NCBI GenBank assembly: GCA_023451395.1
Contig: JAEXZL010000152.1
Coordinates: forward strand, 1 to 41,274
Reading direction: 5' to 3'
Length of the DNA: 41,274 nucleotides
From: Bacillota bacterium
GTDB taxonomy: Bacteria; Bacillota; Clostridia; Clostridiales; Clostridiaceae
The position numbers and the translations under genes were made by a program. Positions 24,256-33,209 of this stretch are shown in pieces; position 1 is the first letter of the stretch; each line of letters opens with the position of its first letter. The notes beneath the pieces were generated by a model. The model worked only from the letters and a program-made list of their open reading frames with translations. It was not told the origin of the DNA and searched no databases.

Positions 24256-24298
24256 AGAATTCACCTCTGTTCCTTTTAAATAAAAGTGTGCAATTTAT

Positions 24299-24327
24299 AT
24301 TATGACAAGAGTATCTACAATTATCAA
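24299..24327 (-). promoter_or_regulatory. Promoter of dnaB
   Basis: On the minus strand TTGATA (24327-24322), 17 bases, CATAAT (24304-24299). The start would be about 37 bases before the dnaB ATG. Confidence 0.65.
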
Positions 24328-24576
24328 GTACACTATTATAATAATTATACCTTAAAATTTATATTTTTTAAGTAGTAAACTTTTGTAACTATTCACCAAT
24401 GCCCCTTTTTTAATTAATAAGATTATACATAATTACATATTACTAATAATTTCTGCAAATTAGTACAAATTTCTAATTGTTTTATTAAGTATGTCAATGT
24501 TATACTTTATCTAACAAAAGTGTTATTTAATATATTTATTACATTATTATAAAATTTGATTAGAGGTGATATATTA
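24328..24576. other. AT-rich divergent intergenic region with a possible permease promoter
   Basis: Together with the dnaB promoter this fills about 320 bases without a gene. A plus-strand TTGTTT (24477-24482), 18 bases, TATACT (24501-24506) is a fair promoter for the permease. GAGGTG precedes its ATG. No T-box, riboswitch or repeat is seen. Confidence 0.5.
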
Positions 24577-25911
24577 ATGAAGAATAACCATGAAAAATAT
24601 GGATTATTTACTGCTACTGCCATGATAATTGGTGTTTGTATTGGTTCAGGAATTTTCTTTAAAAGTGATAACATTCTTATTGCTACAGGAGGAAGTATTT
24701 TTCTAGGGGTTGTTGTTTTTATACTTGGAGCTATGGCTATTATCTTTGGTGGTATCACCATTAGTGAACTTGCCTCACGGACCAGTGAACCTGGAGGTGC
24801 TATAACCTATGCAGAAAAATTTTCAGGAGAACGAACTGCCTGCGCCTTTGGATGGTTCCAGATATTTATTTACTACCCAACCCTTACAACTGTGGTATCT
24901 TGGGTGGTGGGAATTTATACTTGTATACTATTTAATATTGATGCATCCTTAGATTATCAGATTCTTATAGGCTTAATATTTTGTATTCTTTGCTTTATAT
25001 ATAATACCCTTTCTCCTAAATTAGGAGGTTTATTTCAAAATTATTCAACAGTAATAAAAATGCTTCCTCTTATTCTCTTAGCTATTTTTGGACTTATTTA
25101 TGGTGATCCTATTTCGGGCTTATCAAAGCTTTCTTCAAATAGTATAAATGGACTTGCCTGGATTAGTGCTATAGGACCAATAGCCTTCGCTTATGATGGA
25201 TGGATAGTATCTACCTCCATTGCTCACGAAGTTAAAGACTCAAAAAGGAATATGCCTAAAGCTCTAATTACTGCGCCACTTTTTATACTCTTATTATATG
25301 TATTATATTTCGTAGGCATATCCTCATATGTAGGACCAGAAAAAGTGATGGCTCTAGGGGATGCCCATGTAGCTGAGGCTGCAACAAATCTTTTCGGACC
25401 TCTTTTTGCTAAGGCAATTACTATTTTTGTTATTATTTCTGTTATGGGTACTGTTAATGGTCTTGTGTTAGGCTTTATAAGAATGCCTTATTCAATGGCC
25501 TTACGTTCTGGCATGATGCCTTTTTCAAAAAAGCTATCCCATATAAATAAAAACTTAAAAATGCCTGTATATTCATCAATTTTTGCCTTGATATTATCGC
25601 TCTTATGGATGGGCGTACATTATATAACTACTAAATTTAATCTTTTACCTAACTCAGATATTTCAGAGATATCCATAGCTATGAGCTATATTCTTTATAT
25701 ATCTTTATATTATCGTGTATTTAAGCTATATGTTAAGGGAGAGATTAAGAGTATCTGGCGAGGTATAGTCTTCCCAGTACTAGCCACCATCGGCTCACTG
25801 TTTATCCTCTCTGGAGGTATGCAAAATGACCTCTTCATTTATTATGCAGCCTTCTGTATCCTTGTTATAATACTTTCTCAGCTATATTATAAGGCTAATA
25901 AAAAATCTTAA
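24577..25911 (+). CDS. APC-superfamily amino acid permease
   Basis: A 444-residue membrane protein with about 12 hydrophobic segments. The first carries the substrate-binding motif MIIGVCIGSGIFF of the amino acid-polyamine-organocation superfamily. It is followed by GGITISELASRTSEPGGAITY, and a sixth-segment signature is FAYDGWIVSTSIAHEVK. It resembles the LAT-like exchanger branch (SteT-type) more than basic amino acid transporters, so the substrate is uncertain. ATG 24577 is chosen for the GAGGTG site upstream; a TTG at 24556 has none. It is the only plus-strand gene between dnaB and lonC and has its own terminator. Confidence 0.85.
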   Translation: MKNNHEKYGLFTATAMIIGVCIGSGIFFKSDNILIATGGSIFLGVVVFILGAMAIIFGGITISELASRTSEPGGAITYAEKFSGERTACAFGWFQIFIYYPTLTTVVSWVVGIYTCILFNIDASLDYQILIGLIFCILCFIYNTLSPKLGGLFQNYSTVIKMLPLILLAIFGLIYGDPISGLSKLSSNSINGLAWISAIGPIAFAYDGWIVSTSIAHEVKDSKRNMPKALITAPLFILLLYVLYFVGISSYVGPEKVMALGDAHVAEAATNLFGPLFAKAITIFVIISVMGTVNGLVLGFIRMPYSMALRSGMMPFSKKLSHINKNLKMPVYSSIFALILSLLWMGVHYITTKFNLLPNSDISEISIAMSYILYISLYYRVFKLYVKGEIKSIWRGIVFPVLATIGSLFILSGGMQNDLFIYYAAFCILVIILSQLYYKANKKS

Positions 25912-25912
25912 A

Positions 25913-25960
25913 TAAAAAAAGCATAGCTGCTCTTAAATAAAGTGCAGACTATGCTTTTTT
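25913..25960. terminator. Two-way terminator between the permease and lonC
   Basis: AAAAAAAGCATAG opposes CTATGCTTTTTTT, with an inner CTGC/GCAG stem over a short loop. A-run and T-run on opposite sides serve both convergent genes. Confidence 0.92.
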
Positions 25961-25961
25961 T

Positions 25962-27860
25962 TTATTTTTCAAAAAGAAGCTCCATTACCTCTTCTATAGT
26001 AGCTACAGCTTTTACCTCTATGCCTCTTAAATCAGACGGTATATCCTTAGCATTATCCTTAGGAACAATAACTAGCTTAATGCCCTTTCTTCTTGCTCCA
26101 TATATTTTTTCAAATATTCCTCCAACAGGCTTAACCCTACCTCTTAAGGATATTTCTCCTGTTATGGCAGTATCCTGTCTTATAGGCTTATTAAGAAGTG
26201 CACTTATTACACATATAGTTATTGCAGTACCAGCAGAAGGTCCATCTATGTTTCCTCCTCCTACTACATTAACATGTATATCATAATCTCTTATATCCTT
26301 GTCTGTGAGCTTTCTTATTACTGAGGCAGCATTAAATACAGAATCCTTAGCCATTGTTCCTGCGGTATCATTAAAGCGAACTGTACCTGCTCCCTTCTTA
26401 TGAGAAGGAAATACTGCTGCTTCTATCTCTAGAGTAGAGCCTAAAAAGCCTGAAACCCCAAGTCCATATACATGTCCAATATCGTAAGTTTCTGCAACAT
26501 CAAGTATTTCATAGGGAGAAAATCTTCCTATGGATATAACATCTTGAACATCCTTTTTAGAGATGGTAACAGCTTCCTGACTTTCCTTTAAGCTGTATAG
26601 AAGATTTCCATAAGCATCAGAAAGTATATTTACTGCCCTTCTACCTTCTATGGTATATCTGCTTATAAGAGATGCTACTCCATCTTCTAAATTAATATTC
26701 AGCTTTGCTGCTGCATCAACAACTATCTTTTCTATATCATCAGCATTTAGTGGCTCAAAATATACCTCGGTACATCTTGATCTAAGAGCAGGATTTATAT
26801 CTCCTGGTTCTCTAGTGGTAGCACCAATGAGTACAAAATCTGCCGGTGCTCCATTTTCAAAGAGATACTTGATATACTTTGGGGTATTTTCATCATCAGG
26901 ATCATAATAGGATGAGGAAAACTCTACCTTTTTGTCCTCTAATACCTTTAAAAGCTTGTTCTGAAGAATTTCGTCAAGCTCTCCTATTTCATCTATAAAT
27001 AAAACTCCTCCATGGGCTTCTGTTACAAGACCAGGCTTTGGCTCTGGCACTCCTACTTCTGCTAAATCTCTCTTACTTCCTTGGTAAATAGGATCATGCA
27101 CTGAACCTAGAAGAGGATTTGTTATTTCTCTAGGATCCCACCTTAAGGTAGTCCCATCCACCTCAACAAATTTTGAGTCATCATTAAAGGGTGTAAAGCC
27201 AAGCTTTTTAGCCTCTTCTAAAGCAAGCCTTGCGGCAGTAGTCTTACCTACTCCCGGAGGACCATATAATATAATATGCTGAGGATATGGAGAGGAAAGC
27301 TTTGATAAAAGAGATCTAATTGCTCTATCTTGACCTATAACTTCCTTGAAGCTCTTAGGTCTTATAAAGCTCATTAGGTTCTTTGTAGTCTTTCTCTCAC
27401 CTAGCATCTTAAGATCTGAATACTTCTTTAGGGTTTTGGCATTTTCAGGTCCCTTTTGCTTTTTCATGATGTTAAGACGCATCTCATCAACATATTTATC
27501 CTGTCTTTCAATAATAGCTTCTTCAACCTTTTCCTCTATTTGCTTTTGAATATACCTTCTGGCAAGCTCCTCAGAAACCCAATTATAGGTATCCTCCATA
27601 GCCTCCTGAAGCTTTTCCTCTTGAGGAATAGTCTTAATGCCTTTGCCATCACTGGCTATCATATTGAGAGCATATACTCTCTCTGTTACCTTCTTTGATT
27701 TAACATACTTCTGAAGCTTATACTTTATAGTTCTTGCTCTTATAGCACCATCATCTAAGACATTTTTAAGCACCTCATAAAGCACAGATACTTGTGAATC
27801 AATGCTTAGACTATTGTCAATAAGCTCCTGTATGTCATCCATTTGAAAATTCTGCTTCAA
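25962..27860 (-). CDS. lonC: Lon-family ATP-dependent protease, spore-former LonC type
   Basis: A 632-residue protease. It has an unusual helical N-terminal region (1-160) without the LonA substrate domain. The AAA+ domain shows Walker A GPPGVGKTT (200-208) and Walker B GGVLFIDEIGE, with a long insert around 224-335. The C-terminal Lon protease domain has the catalytic dyad Ser542 (DGPSAGTA) and Lys585 (GGIFEKIYGA). This layout is the class largely restricted to endospore formers. The start is TTG 27860, eight bases after GGAGGAG; the ATG six codons later has no ribosome site. It directly follows rplI, with its ribosome site starting at the rplI stop codon. Confidence 0.92.
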   Translation of the reverse strand: MKQNFQMDDIQELIDNSLSIDSQVSVLYEVLKNVLDDGAIRARTIKYKLQKYVKSKKVTERVYALNMIASDGKGIKTIPQEEKLQEAMEDTYNWVSEELARRYIQKQIEEKVEEAIIERQDKYVDEMRLNIMKKQKGPENAKTLKKYSDLKMLGERKTTKNLMSFIRPKSFKEVIGQDRAIRSLLSKLSSPYPQHIILYGPPGVGKTTAARLALEEAKKLGFTPFNDDSKFVEVDGTTLRWDPREITNPLLGSVHDPIYQGSKRDLAEVGVPEPKPGLVTEAHGGVLFIDEIGELDEILQNKLLKVLEDKKVEFSSSYYDPDDENTPKYIKYLFENGAPADFVLIGATTREPGDINPALRSRCTEVYFEPLNADDIEKIVVDAAAKLNINLEDGVASLISRYTIEGRRAVNILSDAYGNLLYSLKESQEAVTISKKDVQDVISIGRFSPYEILDVAETYDIGHVYGLGVSGFLGSTLEIEAAVFPSHKKGAGTVRFNDTAGTMAKDSVFNAASVIRKLTDKDIRDYDIHVNVVGGGNIDGPSAGTAITICVISALLNKPIRQDTAITGEISLRGRVKPVGGIFEKIYGARRKGIKLVIVPKDNAKDIPSDLRGIEVKAVATIEEVMELLFEK

Positions 27861-27875
27861 AGTAATTGCTCCTCC

Positions 27876-28322
27876 TTATTGCTCTGCCGCAATAACCACC
27901 TTCATCTTAGTTGAAATCTCTGGATAAATCTTTACTTCTATATCATAGGATCCTACTAATTTTAAAGTATCCATAACAATTTTTTTCTTGTCTATAGCTG
28001 TTCCATATTCTTTGTTTATTAAATCAGCTATATCCTTGCTGGTTATTGCGCCAAAAAGCCTACCGTTTTCTCCGGTTTTAGTTGTTATTTTTATTTCCTT
28101 GTTCTTTAGTTTTTCGGCTATTTTCTGAGCTTCTTCAATCTCAGCTAGCTTTTTTCTTCTTTCAGTTTCCTTTTTAGCATTTAATATATGAAGATTTTCC
28201 GTTGAAGCCTCTTGAGCAAGCTTTCTTGGAAATAAGAAATTTCTCGCATAACCATCAGAGGTGTTAACTACCTCTCCTTTTTTGCCTAAATTTTTGACAT
28301 CTGAAAGTAATATTACCTTCAT
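27876..28322 (-). CDS. rplI: 50S ribosomal protein L9
   Basis: 148 residues. The N-terminal RNA-binding domain MKVILLSDVKNLGKKGEVVN and GYARNFLFPRKLA is followed by a long charged helix (about 45-80) and the C-terminal domain LFGAITSKDIADLI. It binds 23S rRNA near the L1 stalk base. Its start codon overlaps the gdpP stop codon, so translation is coupled. Normal length and order. Confidence 0.98.
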   Translation of the reverse strand: MKVILLSDVKNLGKKGEVVNTSDGYARNFLFPRKLAQEASTENLHILNAKKETERRKKLAEIEEAQKIAEKLKNKEIKITTKTGENGRLFGAITSKDIADLINKEYGTAIDKKKIVMDTLKLVGSYDIEVKIYPEISTKMKVVIAAEQ

Positions 28323-30289
28323 TATTCATCACCATCCTTTAAATGTTTAGCCACTACTGATTTAAGCTCCTCAACAGCATCTTCCATAGAAATGCCCAAA
28401 AGCTTAGCACCAGCAATAGTCATGTGTCCTCCCCCGCCTAATGCCTCTAATATCACCTGCACATTTACATCACCGAAGGATCTTCCACTAATATTTATTC
28501 CTCCTCCTATTTTAACAAAAACAAAGGAAGCTTGAATACCTGTAATATTTAGAAGCTCATCAGCACTTTGGGCTGCTAACACCAAATCCTGTATATTATC
28601 AGGGCATACAGCATATGCTATATTATTTTCAACCTTTGCAGACCTAATTATTTCAGCCTTTTTCATATAGCTAGCAAAGTCATCACTAAACATCTTTTTA
28701 ATATCTAAAGTATCCGCTCCAAGCCTTCTTAAAAAAGAAGCAGCCTCGAAGGTTCTTACCCCTGTTTTAAAGTAAAAATTCTTAGTATCCATAGTTATAC
28801 CAGCCAGCAGACCCTCTGCCTCAATTTGCTTAAGCTTTGGTTTTTCGAAGATGTACTGTATAATTTCTGTCACTAACTCTGATGTTGAGGATGCATATAC
28901 TTCTATATAAGTAAGCAGGGCCCCTTCTATAGAATCTGGGCTTCTTCTATGATGATCTATTATGACAATCCTTTTTGCCTTTTCAGCTATATTTATATCT
29001 TGAACATATCCTCTGCTATGAACATCAGTCATTATAAGAAGACTGTCCTCTGAAATTTCTTCTAAACACTCTTCAGGGCTTATAAATAAATCATCATAAT
29101 CCTTATCTTCTTTAAGCTTATTTACAAATGAATCTACAGCCTTATGTTCCTCAGGAAGCACTACAAAACAAGGCTTCTTAAGCTGTTTTATTGCACTGGC
29201 TACTCCTATGGCAGCACCTATACAATCCATATCAGGATTTCTGTGACCCATGATATAAATCTTATTGCTTTCAAATACTAAGTCCTTTAAAGCATGAGCT
29301 ACCACTCTTGCTCTCACCCTTGTGCGTTTTTCAACCTCTTTGGTATTTCCTCCAAAGAAGAAAACCCTATCTCCTGATTTAATTACTGCCTGATCTCCTC
29401 CTCGCCCTAAGGCAAGCTCTATGGCCATACTGGCATATTTATGGTTTTCTAAGGGGCTTGCGCCTCCTCTTCCTACGCCTATACTTAAGGTTACATCATA
29501 CTTATTTCCAAGGTTGATCTCTCTTACTATATCCAGGATATCGAACTTTTTATTTGTTTCACCATCTATAACCTTATCTGGTATAGAAAGAACATATTTA
29601 TTTGAGTCATACTTTTTTATCATAGCATTTAAATTCTGAGCATAATTATTTATTGTTCTTTCAATCTCAGCTATTAAAAGAGGAGCATTATCATTTTCTG
29701 TGCTCTTAACTACCTCTGTAATATTATCTACCTCTATTAGCATAATACTTTCTTTGGTTGCTATTAAGTCACTAACATTGCTTATATCATGAAAATAAAG
29801 AAGCACAGCTCTTTCTTCCTCATTTTTGTTGCTAGTACCTATAAGCTTAGTATATATATTATAGTGCTTTTTATTAATGACCACATCTCTGTATAACTCT
29901 TTTTTCCTTTTAAATATATCATCCACATTAATGGTCTTAATCACCGAATTTAAACTGCTTCCTATAGATAATTCCGCAGGAAAAACCTCCATAATAGCAT
30001 TATTAAACCAAACTATATCTCCATCATTATTTACTGAAAGCATAGGAAAGGGATAGTCTAATAGAACACTGTCTGAAGCCATATACATATCCTGGGCTAA
30101 ACCCTTGAGGTATTTTTGCTGCTCTTTAATCTTATTTTTTTTACTGATAATAGAGTAAGTATTAACAGCTACTAGAATTATAAAAGCTCCTAAAGAAATA
30201 TATCTACTACCTTCTATAAACAGTAGAAGAATTAAAATAGCTGCAATAAAACCATTTATTTTATTAATATTGAAACTGTCATTTTTCAC
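28322..30289 (-). CDS. gdpP: Cyclic-di-AMP phosphodiesterase GdpP (YybT family)
   Basis: A 655-residue membrane enzyme that hydrolyses c-di-AMP to pApA, affecting turgor, potassium and wall stress. Two N-terminal membrane segments (about 13-28 and 31-46) precede a PAS domain (about 65-125) and a degenerate GGDEF domain (about 175-310). The DHH domain has MGHRNPDMDCIGAA (His349, Asp353, Asp355) and IIDHHRRS, and the DHHA1 domain has GGGGHMTIAGA. All metal-binding motifs are intact. The start is GTG 30289, eight bases after GGAAGG. Confidence 0.95.
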   Translation of the reverse strand: MKNDSFNINKINGFIAAILILLLFIEGSRYISLGAFIILVAVNTYSIISKKNKIKEQQKYLKGLAQDMYMASDSVLLDYPFPMLSVNNDGDIVWFNNAIMEVFPAELSIGSSLNSVIKTINVDDIFKRKKELYRDVVINKKHYNIYTKLIGTSNKNEEERAVLLYFHDISNVSDLIATKESIMLIEVDNITEVVKSTENDNAPLLIAEIERTINNYAQNLNAMIKKYDSNKYVLSIPDKVIDGETNKKFDILDIVREINLGNKYDVTLSIGVGRGGASPLENHKYASMAIELALGRGGDQAVIKSGDRVFFFGGNTKEVEKRTRVRARVVAHALKDLVFESNKIYIMGHRNPDMDCIGAAIGVASAIKQLKKPCFVVLPEEHKAVDSFVNKLKEDKDYDDLFISPEECLEEISEDSLLIMTDVHSRGYVQDINIAEKAKRIVIIDHHRRSPDSIEGALLTYIEVYASSTSELVTEIIQYIFEKPKLKQIEAEGLLAGITMDTKNFYFKTGVRTFEAASFLRRLGADTLDIKKMFSDDFASYMKKAEIIRSAKVENNIAYAVCPDNIQDLVLAAQSADELLNITGIQASFVFVKIGGGINISGRSFGDVNVQVILEALGGGGHMTIAGAKLLGISMEDAVEELKSVVAKHLKDGDE

Positions 30290-30319
30290 AATTTTCGCCT
30301 TCCTTTTAATATGCTAAGG

Positions 30320-31318
30320 CTATTTTTTAGTTATTTTTTTCATAAGTGCCTTTTTAATACTATTTGGATCTAGGTTTCTCGTATCCATTATACTCTCAGT
30401 AAGTCCTAAAATAACATATACATACTGTAAACTTACCATAGTTAATATTATAAATATAACACCAAAGGATTTAAACACTTGAAATTTATTGAGATAGTAA
30501 ATTGCAGTACTCATACCAATTATCATCAATATGGTACTAAGAAGCATAAGGGTGCTTATTATAATGAATTGACCTATATTCTGATTTATATTAGTTATAA
30601 GTATACCAATACATGCTAATATTATTAATAGCGCAATAATTCTATTGTCTACATACCAATTTCTAAAGCTTTTAAAAGGCTGTATTTCTATTCTAAATTT
30701 TTTAAGTATTTGTCTTGTAATCATATAGTTTGCATAACCTACTATGAAGCCTAAGATCACTAATAAAGGCACGATATTCATTAACATGATTTCTGCAGTA
30801 AGGGAATTTATAGAATTAATCATGGTGTTATTTTCCATGCTTATTCCCATAGCAGTATACATATCTACTGCCATCTGAGCACTCTTCTTAATGTTTTCTA
30901 TGCTCATATTAATCAAACCAACTATATTAGTATCAAACATAATATATGCTGTTATTGTTATGAGTATAACATAGCCTATAATTGCAGCTATACCTTGTAA
31001 TATAACAGAATATAGGGATGACTTTTTCGTTTTTATGCAATAACCAAGGATTATACCAATGGGTCCAAATAAAACTAAAATTGAAATTGCATTATATGGA
31101 TCAATAAGCATAGATCCTACTATGGCACTTGCTACTAGAGACCCTATAGCTACACCAGTATTATGCCTAATTACTAAAAGGGTTAGAGGTATAGGAAAAA
31201 TAGCCACCCCAATAATACTTAAAAATGGCATATATGCATTCATAAGCATTAATACTATTACAATTCCTGCTATAATTCCTGCTTCTACTATTGAACTAGT
31301 TGAGTTTTTCTTTTGCAT
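30320..31318 (-). CDS. yybS: YybS family (DUF2232) membrane protein
   Basis: A 332-residue protein with about eight hydrophobic segments and no soluble domain. The opening segment VEAGIIAGIVIVLMLMNAYM is followed by PLTLLVIRHNTGVAIGSLVA, typical of DUF2232. These proteins sit upstream of gdpP in most Firmicutes and resemble the membrane part of ECF-type transporters, but the function is not established. It ends 30 bases before gdpP. Its place in the conserved rpsF-to-dnaB block supports the call. Confidence 0.85.
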   Translation of the reverse strand: MQKKNSTSSIVEAGIIAGIVIVLMLMNAYMPFLSIIGVAIFPIPLTLLVIRHNTGVAIGSLVASAIVGSMLIDPYNAISILVLFGPIGIILGYCIKTKKSSLYSVILQGIAAIIGYVILITITAYIMFDTNIVGLINMSIENIKKSAQMAVDMYTAMGISMENNTMINSINSLTAEIMLMNIVPLLVILGFIVGYANYMITRQILKKFRIEIQPFKSFRNWYVDNRIIALLIILACIGILITNINQNIGQFIIISTLMLLSTILMIIGMSTAIYYLNKFQVFKSFGVIFIILTMVSLQYVYVILGLTESIMDTRNLDPNSIKKALMKKITKK

Positions 31319-31338
31319 TTATAAAGCATCCTCCAAAA

Positions 31339-31656
31339 CTAAATTCTATCCTTAAGATGATTATATAGTCTTGATAGGTCTTTGCCTTCTTTCTCTATAT
31401 AATCCTCTTCAATAATTCCCAGCTTCAGCTTCTTTTGTATAGTATCATCCACTGCAGCATGAGAATACCCAAGCTTATCTGCCAAAAGATATAGTATAAT
31501 TATTGCCCCGGAAATACATTCGATCACAGCCTCCTGAGCCACCTTACTGCCCTTGGTGAGAAGCCTAAAAAATTCCCCTATAACACAAATTAATTGAGCC
31601 TTCAGATCCTCAATTATCTTAACATCAGACATAATGTTAAAATTGTCTTTCCCCAT
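31339..31656 (-). CDS. MazG-like family protein
   Basis: A 105-residue all-helical protein of the MazG-like (nucleotide pyrophosphohydrolase-related) family. Hydrophobic and acidic helices include IIEDLKAQLICVIGEFFRLL and AGVx-like SGAIIILYLLADKLGY. The full EExxE metal motif of active MazG is not evident, so activity is doubtful. I use ATG 31656, four bases after GGAGGG, rather than the ATG four codons earlier, which lies before that site. It is the first gene of the run mazG-like, yybS, gdpP, rplI, lonC. Confidence 0.75.
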   Translation of the reverse strand: MGKDNFNIMSDVKIIEDLKAQLICVIGEFFRLLTKGSKVAQEAVIECISGAIIILYLLADKLGYSHAAVDDTIQKKLKLGIIEEDYIEKEGKDLSRLYNHLKDRI

Positions 31657-31824
31657 AATTCCCTCCATCTACCATAGTTTAATAAACCTAATAGTTAGAA
31701 ATTTTCTTTTATACCTTTACATACATATCTTAATTGTAGTTATTTTTTAGTATTTATGCAACCATACTTTAACAAAGCGCTTTGGAGAAAAAACATATTA
31801 ATATCATTAGAAAAATATTTAGTT

Positions 31825-31857
31825 TAAAAAAAAGACACCTGTATAACAAGTGTCTTT
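31825..31857 (-). terminator. Terminator of the rpsF-ssb-rpsR operon
   Basis: On the minus strand AAAGACAC pairs with GTGTCTTT (31832-31857 region) over a TTGTTATACAG loop and runs into TTTTTTT. It lies 11 bases after the rpsR stop. Confidence 0.88.
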
Positions 31858-31867
31858 ATCCATTTTC

Positions 31868-32122
31868 TTACTCTGTTGTGAAAGGCAATAAAGCTATGTT
31901 TCTTGCTCTCTTAACGGCTTCAGTAAGTTGTCTCTGATGCTTTGCACAAGTTCCGGAAATTCTTCTTGGAAGAATCTTTCCTCTTTCAGTAACATACTTT
32001 CTTAGCTTTCCGATATCTTTATAATCAATGCTATCAGCCTTATCTACACAAAAAGCGCAAACTTTTCTCTTGGCTCTTCTAACTCTAGAATTGCCTCTTC
32101 TTGGCTCTCTCTTTTCGCTCAT
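31868..32122 (-). CDS. rpsR: 30S ribosomal protein S18
   Basis: 84 residues, with the core RKVCAFCVDKADSIDYKDI, LRKYVTERGKILPRRISGTC and AKHQRQLTEAVKRARNIALL, all typical of S18. Two Cys (FC and TC positions) are retained, as in zinc-binding C+ forms of S18. It pairs with S6 on the 30S platform. Last gene of the operon; GGAGGTAAG precedes its ATG. Confidence 0.98.
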   Translation of the reverse strand: MSEKREPRRGNSRVRRAKRKVCAFCVDKADSIDYKDIGKLRKYVTERGKILPRRISGTCAKHQRQLTEAVKRARNIALLPFTTE

Positions 32123-32149
32123 CCTTCTTACCTCCTTATCATTTTCGAA

Positions 32150-32614
32150 TTAGAATGGGATATCTCCATCATCAATTGGGGTCATATCATCATTATTATA
32201 AGAAGAAGTGCTGCTAAAACTATCGGCGCCTGCATTAAAATCAGAATTGCCGAAGCTATTATTGCTGCTGCCTCTACTCATTCCACCACGGTCTGAACTT
32301 CCTGAATCAATAAAATCAAAGCTCTCTATATATACATCTGTAGTATATCGCTTTGTTCCATCCTGAGCCTCATAGCTACCTGTTCTTATACTTCCGGACA
32401 CAGCAAGCTGTCTTCCTTTGGTTATATACTGGGCTATGGTTTCAGCAGTTTTACCAAAAGCTACGCAATTAATAAAATCTGCTTCTGTCTGGCCATCTTT
32501 TCTTCTAGGTCTATTCACCGCTAATGCAAAATTAGTAACGGCAGTTCCGCTACCTGCAGCAAATCTTAATTCAGGGTCTCTAGTCAGTCTACCAATAAGT
32601 ACAACCTTATTCAC
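32150..32614 (-). CDS. ssb: Single-stranded DNA-binding protein
   Basis: 154 residues. The OB-fold starts MNKVVLIGRLTRDPELRFA and includes FINCVAFGKTAETIAQYITK and GSIRTGSYEAQDGTKRY. A Ser/Gly/Asn-rich linker and the acidic tip DDGDIPF bind partner proteins. Full length and canonical. It lies between rpsF and rpsR, the standard order in Firmicutes. Confidence 0.98.
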   Translation of the reverse strand: MNKVVLIGRLTRDPELRFAAGSGTAVTNFALAVNRPRRKDGQTEADFINCVAFGKTAETIAQYITKGRQLAVSGSIRTGSYEAQDGTKRYTTDVYIESFDFIDSGSSDRGGMSRGSSNNSFGNSDFNAGADSFSSTSSYNNDDMTPIDDGDIPF

Positions 32615-32627
32615 TTAAGAACACCCC

Positions 32628-32915
32628 CTATTTCTCGTCTTTGATAATGATGTGTCTTATAACACCGTCAGTAATTCTGAAAATTCTATCTAACTCTCTT
32701 GGTAACTCAGGAGTTGAGCTAAAGTTTACAAGAGTGTAGTAGCCTTCGTTAATTTTGTTGATCTCATAAGCAAGCTTTCTCTTACCCCAAAAATCAACAT
32801 TATCAACAGTACCACCACCATTTTCAATAACACCCTTAAATTTCTCGATTACAGCTTTAACAGCCTCCTCTTCAAAAGATGGGTGTACTATGAATATAGT
32901 TTCATACTTTCTCAT
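32628..32915 (-). CDS. rpsF: 30S ribosomal protein S6
   Basis: 95 residues with MRKYETIFIVHPSFEEEAVK, VDFWGKRKLAYEINKINEGY and the C-terminal DGVIRHIIIK. It binds S18 on the 30S platform. First gene of rpsF-ssb-rpsR. Its ribosome site (GGGAGGAGG) overlaps a predicted S6:S18-binding leader hairpin, so the operon is probably autoregulated by the S6-S18 complex. Confidence 0.98.
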   Translation of the reverse strand: MRKYETIFIVHPSFEEEAVKAVIEKFKGVIENGGGTVDNVDFWGKRKLAYEINKINEGYYTLVNFSSTPELPRELDRIFRITDGVIRHIIIKDEK

Positions 32916-32928
32916 CTATTCCACCTCC

Positions 32929-32966
32929 TCCCTCTGGACTAACGGCTGTGATATTCACAGCAGGGA
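32929..32966 (-). promoter_or_regulatory. S6:S18-binding leader motif of rpsF
   Basis: On the minus strand TCCCT (32966-32962) closes on AGGGA (32933-32929). Within it GCTGTGA-ATA-TCACAGC forms a hairpin followed by the unpaired CCGTTAGTCCAG. This is the shape of the known S6:S18 mRNA motif, with its conserved CCG in an asymmetric bulge. The closing strand overlaps the rpsF ribosome site, so protein binding would block translation. Confidence 0.75.
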
Positions 32967-32978
32967 TTACATCATGAA

Positions 32979-33007
32979 ATTATACCACTTTTAAAAAGCA
33001 AATGCAA
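32979..33007 (-). promoter_or_regulatory. Promoter of rpsF-ssb-rpsR
   Basis: On the minus strand TTGCAT (33007-33002), 17 bases, perfect TATAAT (32984-32979). The start is near 32972, just before the S6:S18 motif. Confidence 0.85.
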
Positions 33008-33019
33008 TGCTATTTTTAC

Positions 33020-33208
33020 TTATATCTCTTTAATTACCTTTTTCATATCCTTTTCAAACTTACTTCTAGGAAGCATTACAAGTCTTCCGCAGCCAGTGCA
33101 CTTTATCTTTATGTCTGCTCCCATACGTATTATTTCCCAGCGATCAGTACCACAGGGGTGCTGCTTCTTCATCTGTACTATATCTCCTATATCAAATATC
33201 TTATTCAT
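33020..33208 (-). CDS. DUF951 family protein
   Basis: 62 residues: an N-terminal beta-rich part (FDIGDIVQMKKQHPCGTDRW, then ADIKIKCTGCGRLVMLPRSK) with a CxxC in CTGCG plus an upstream HPCG. It is a small conserved Firmicute protein, known as YyzM in Bacillus, of unknown function, usually next to mscS and rpsF. The start follows the mscS stop codon by one base and uses the ribosome site AAAGGGGGAG inside mscS, so it is coupled to it. Confidence 0.88.
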   Translation of the reverse strand: MNKIFDIGDIVQMKKQHPCGTDRWEIIRMGADIKIKCTGCGRLVMLPRSKFEKDMKKVIKEI

Positions 33209-33209
33209 T

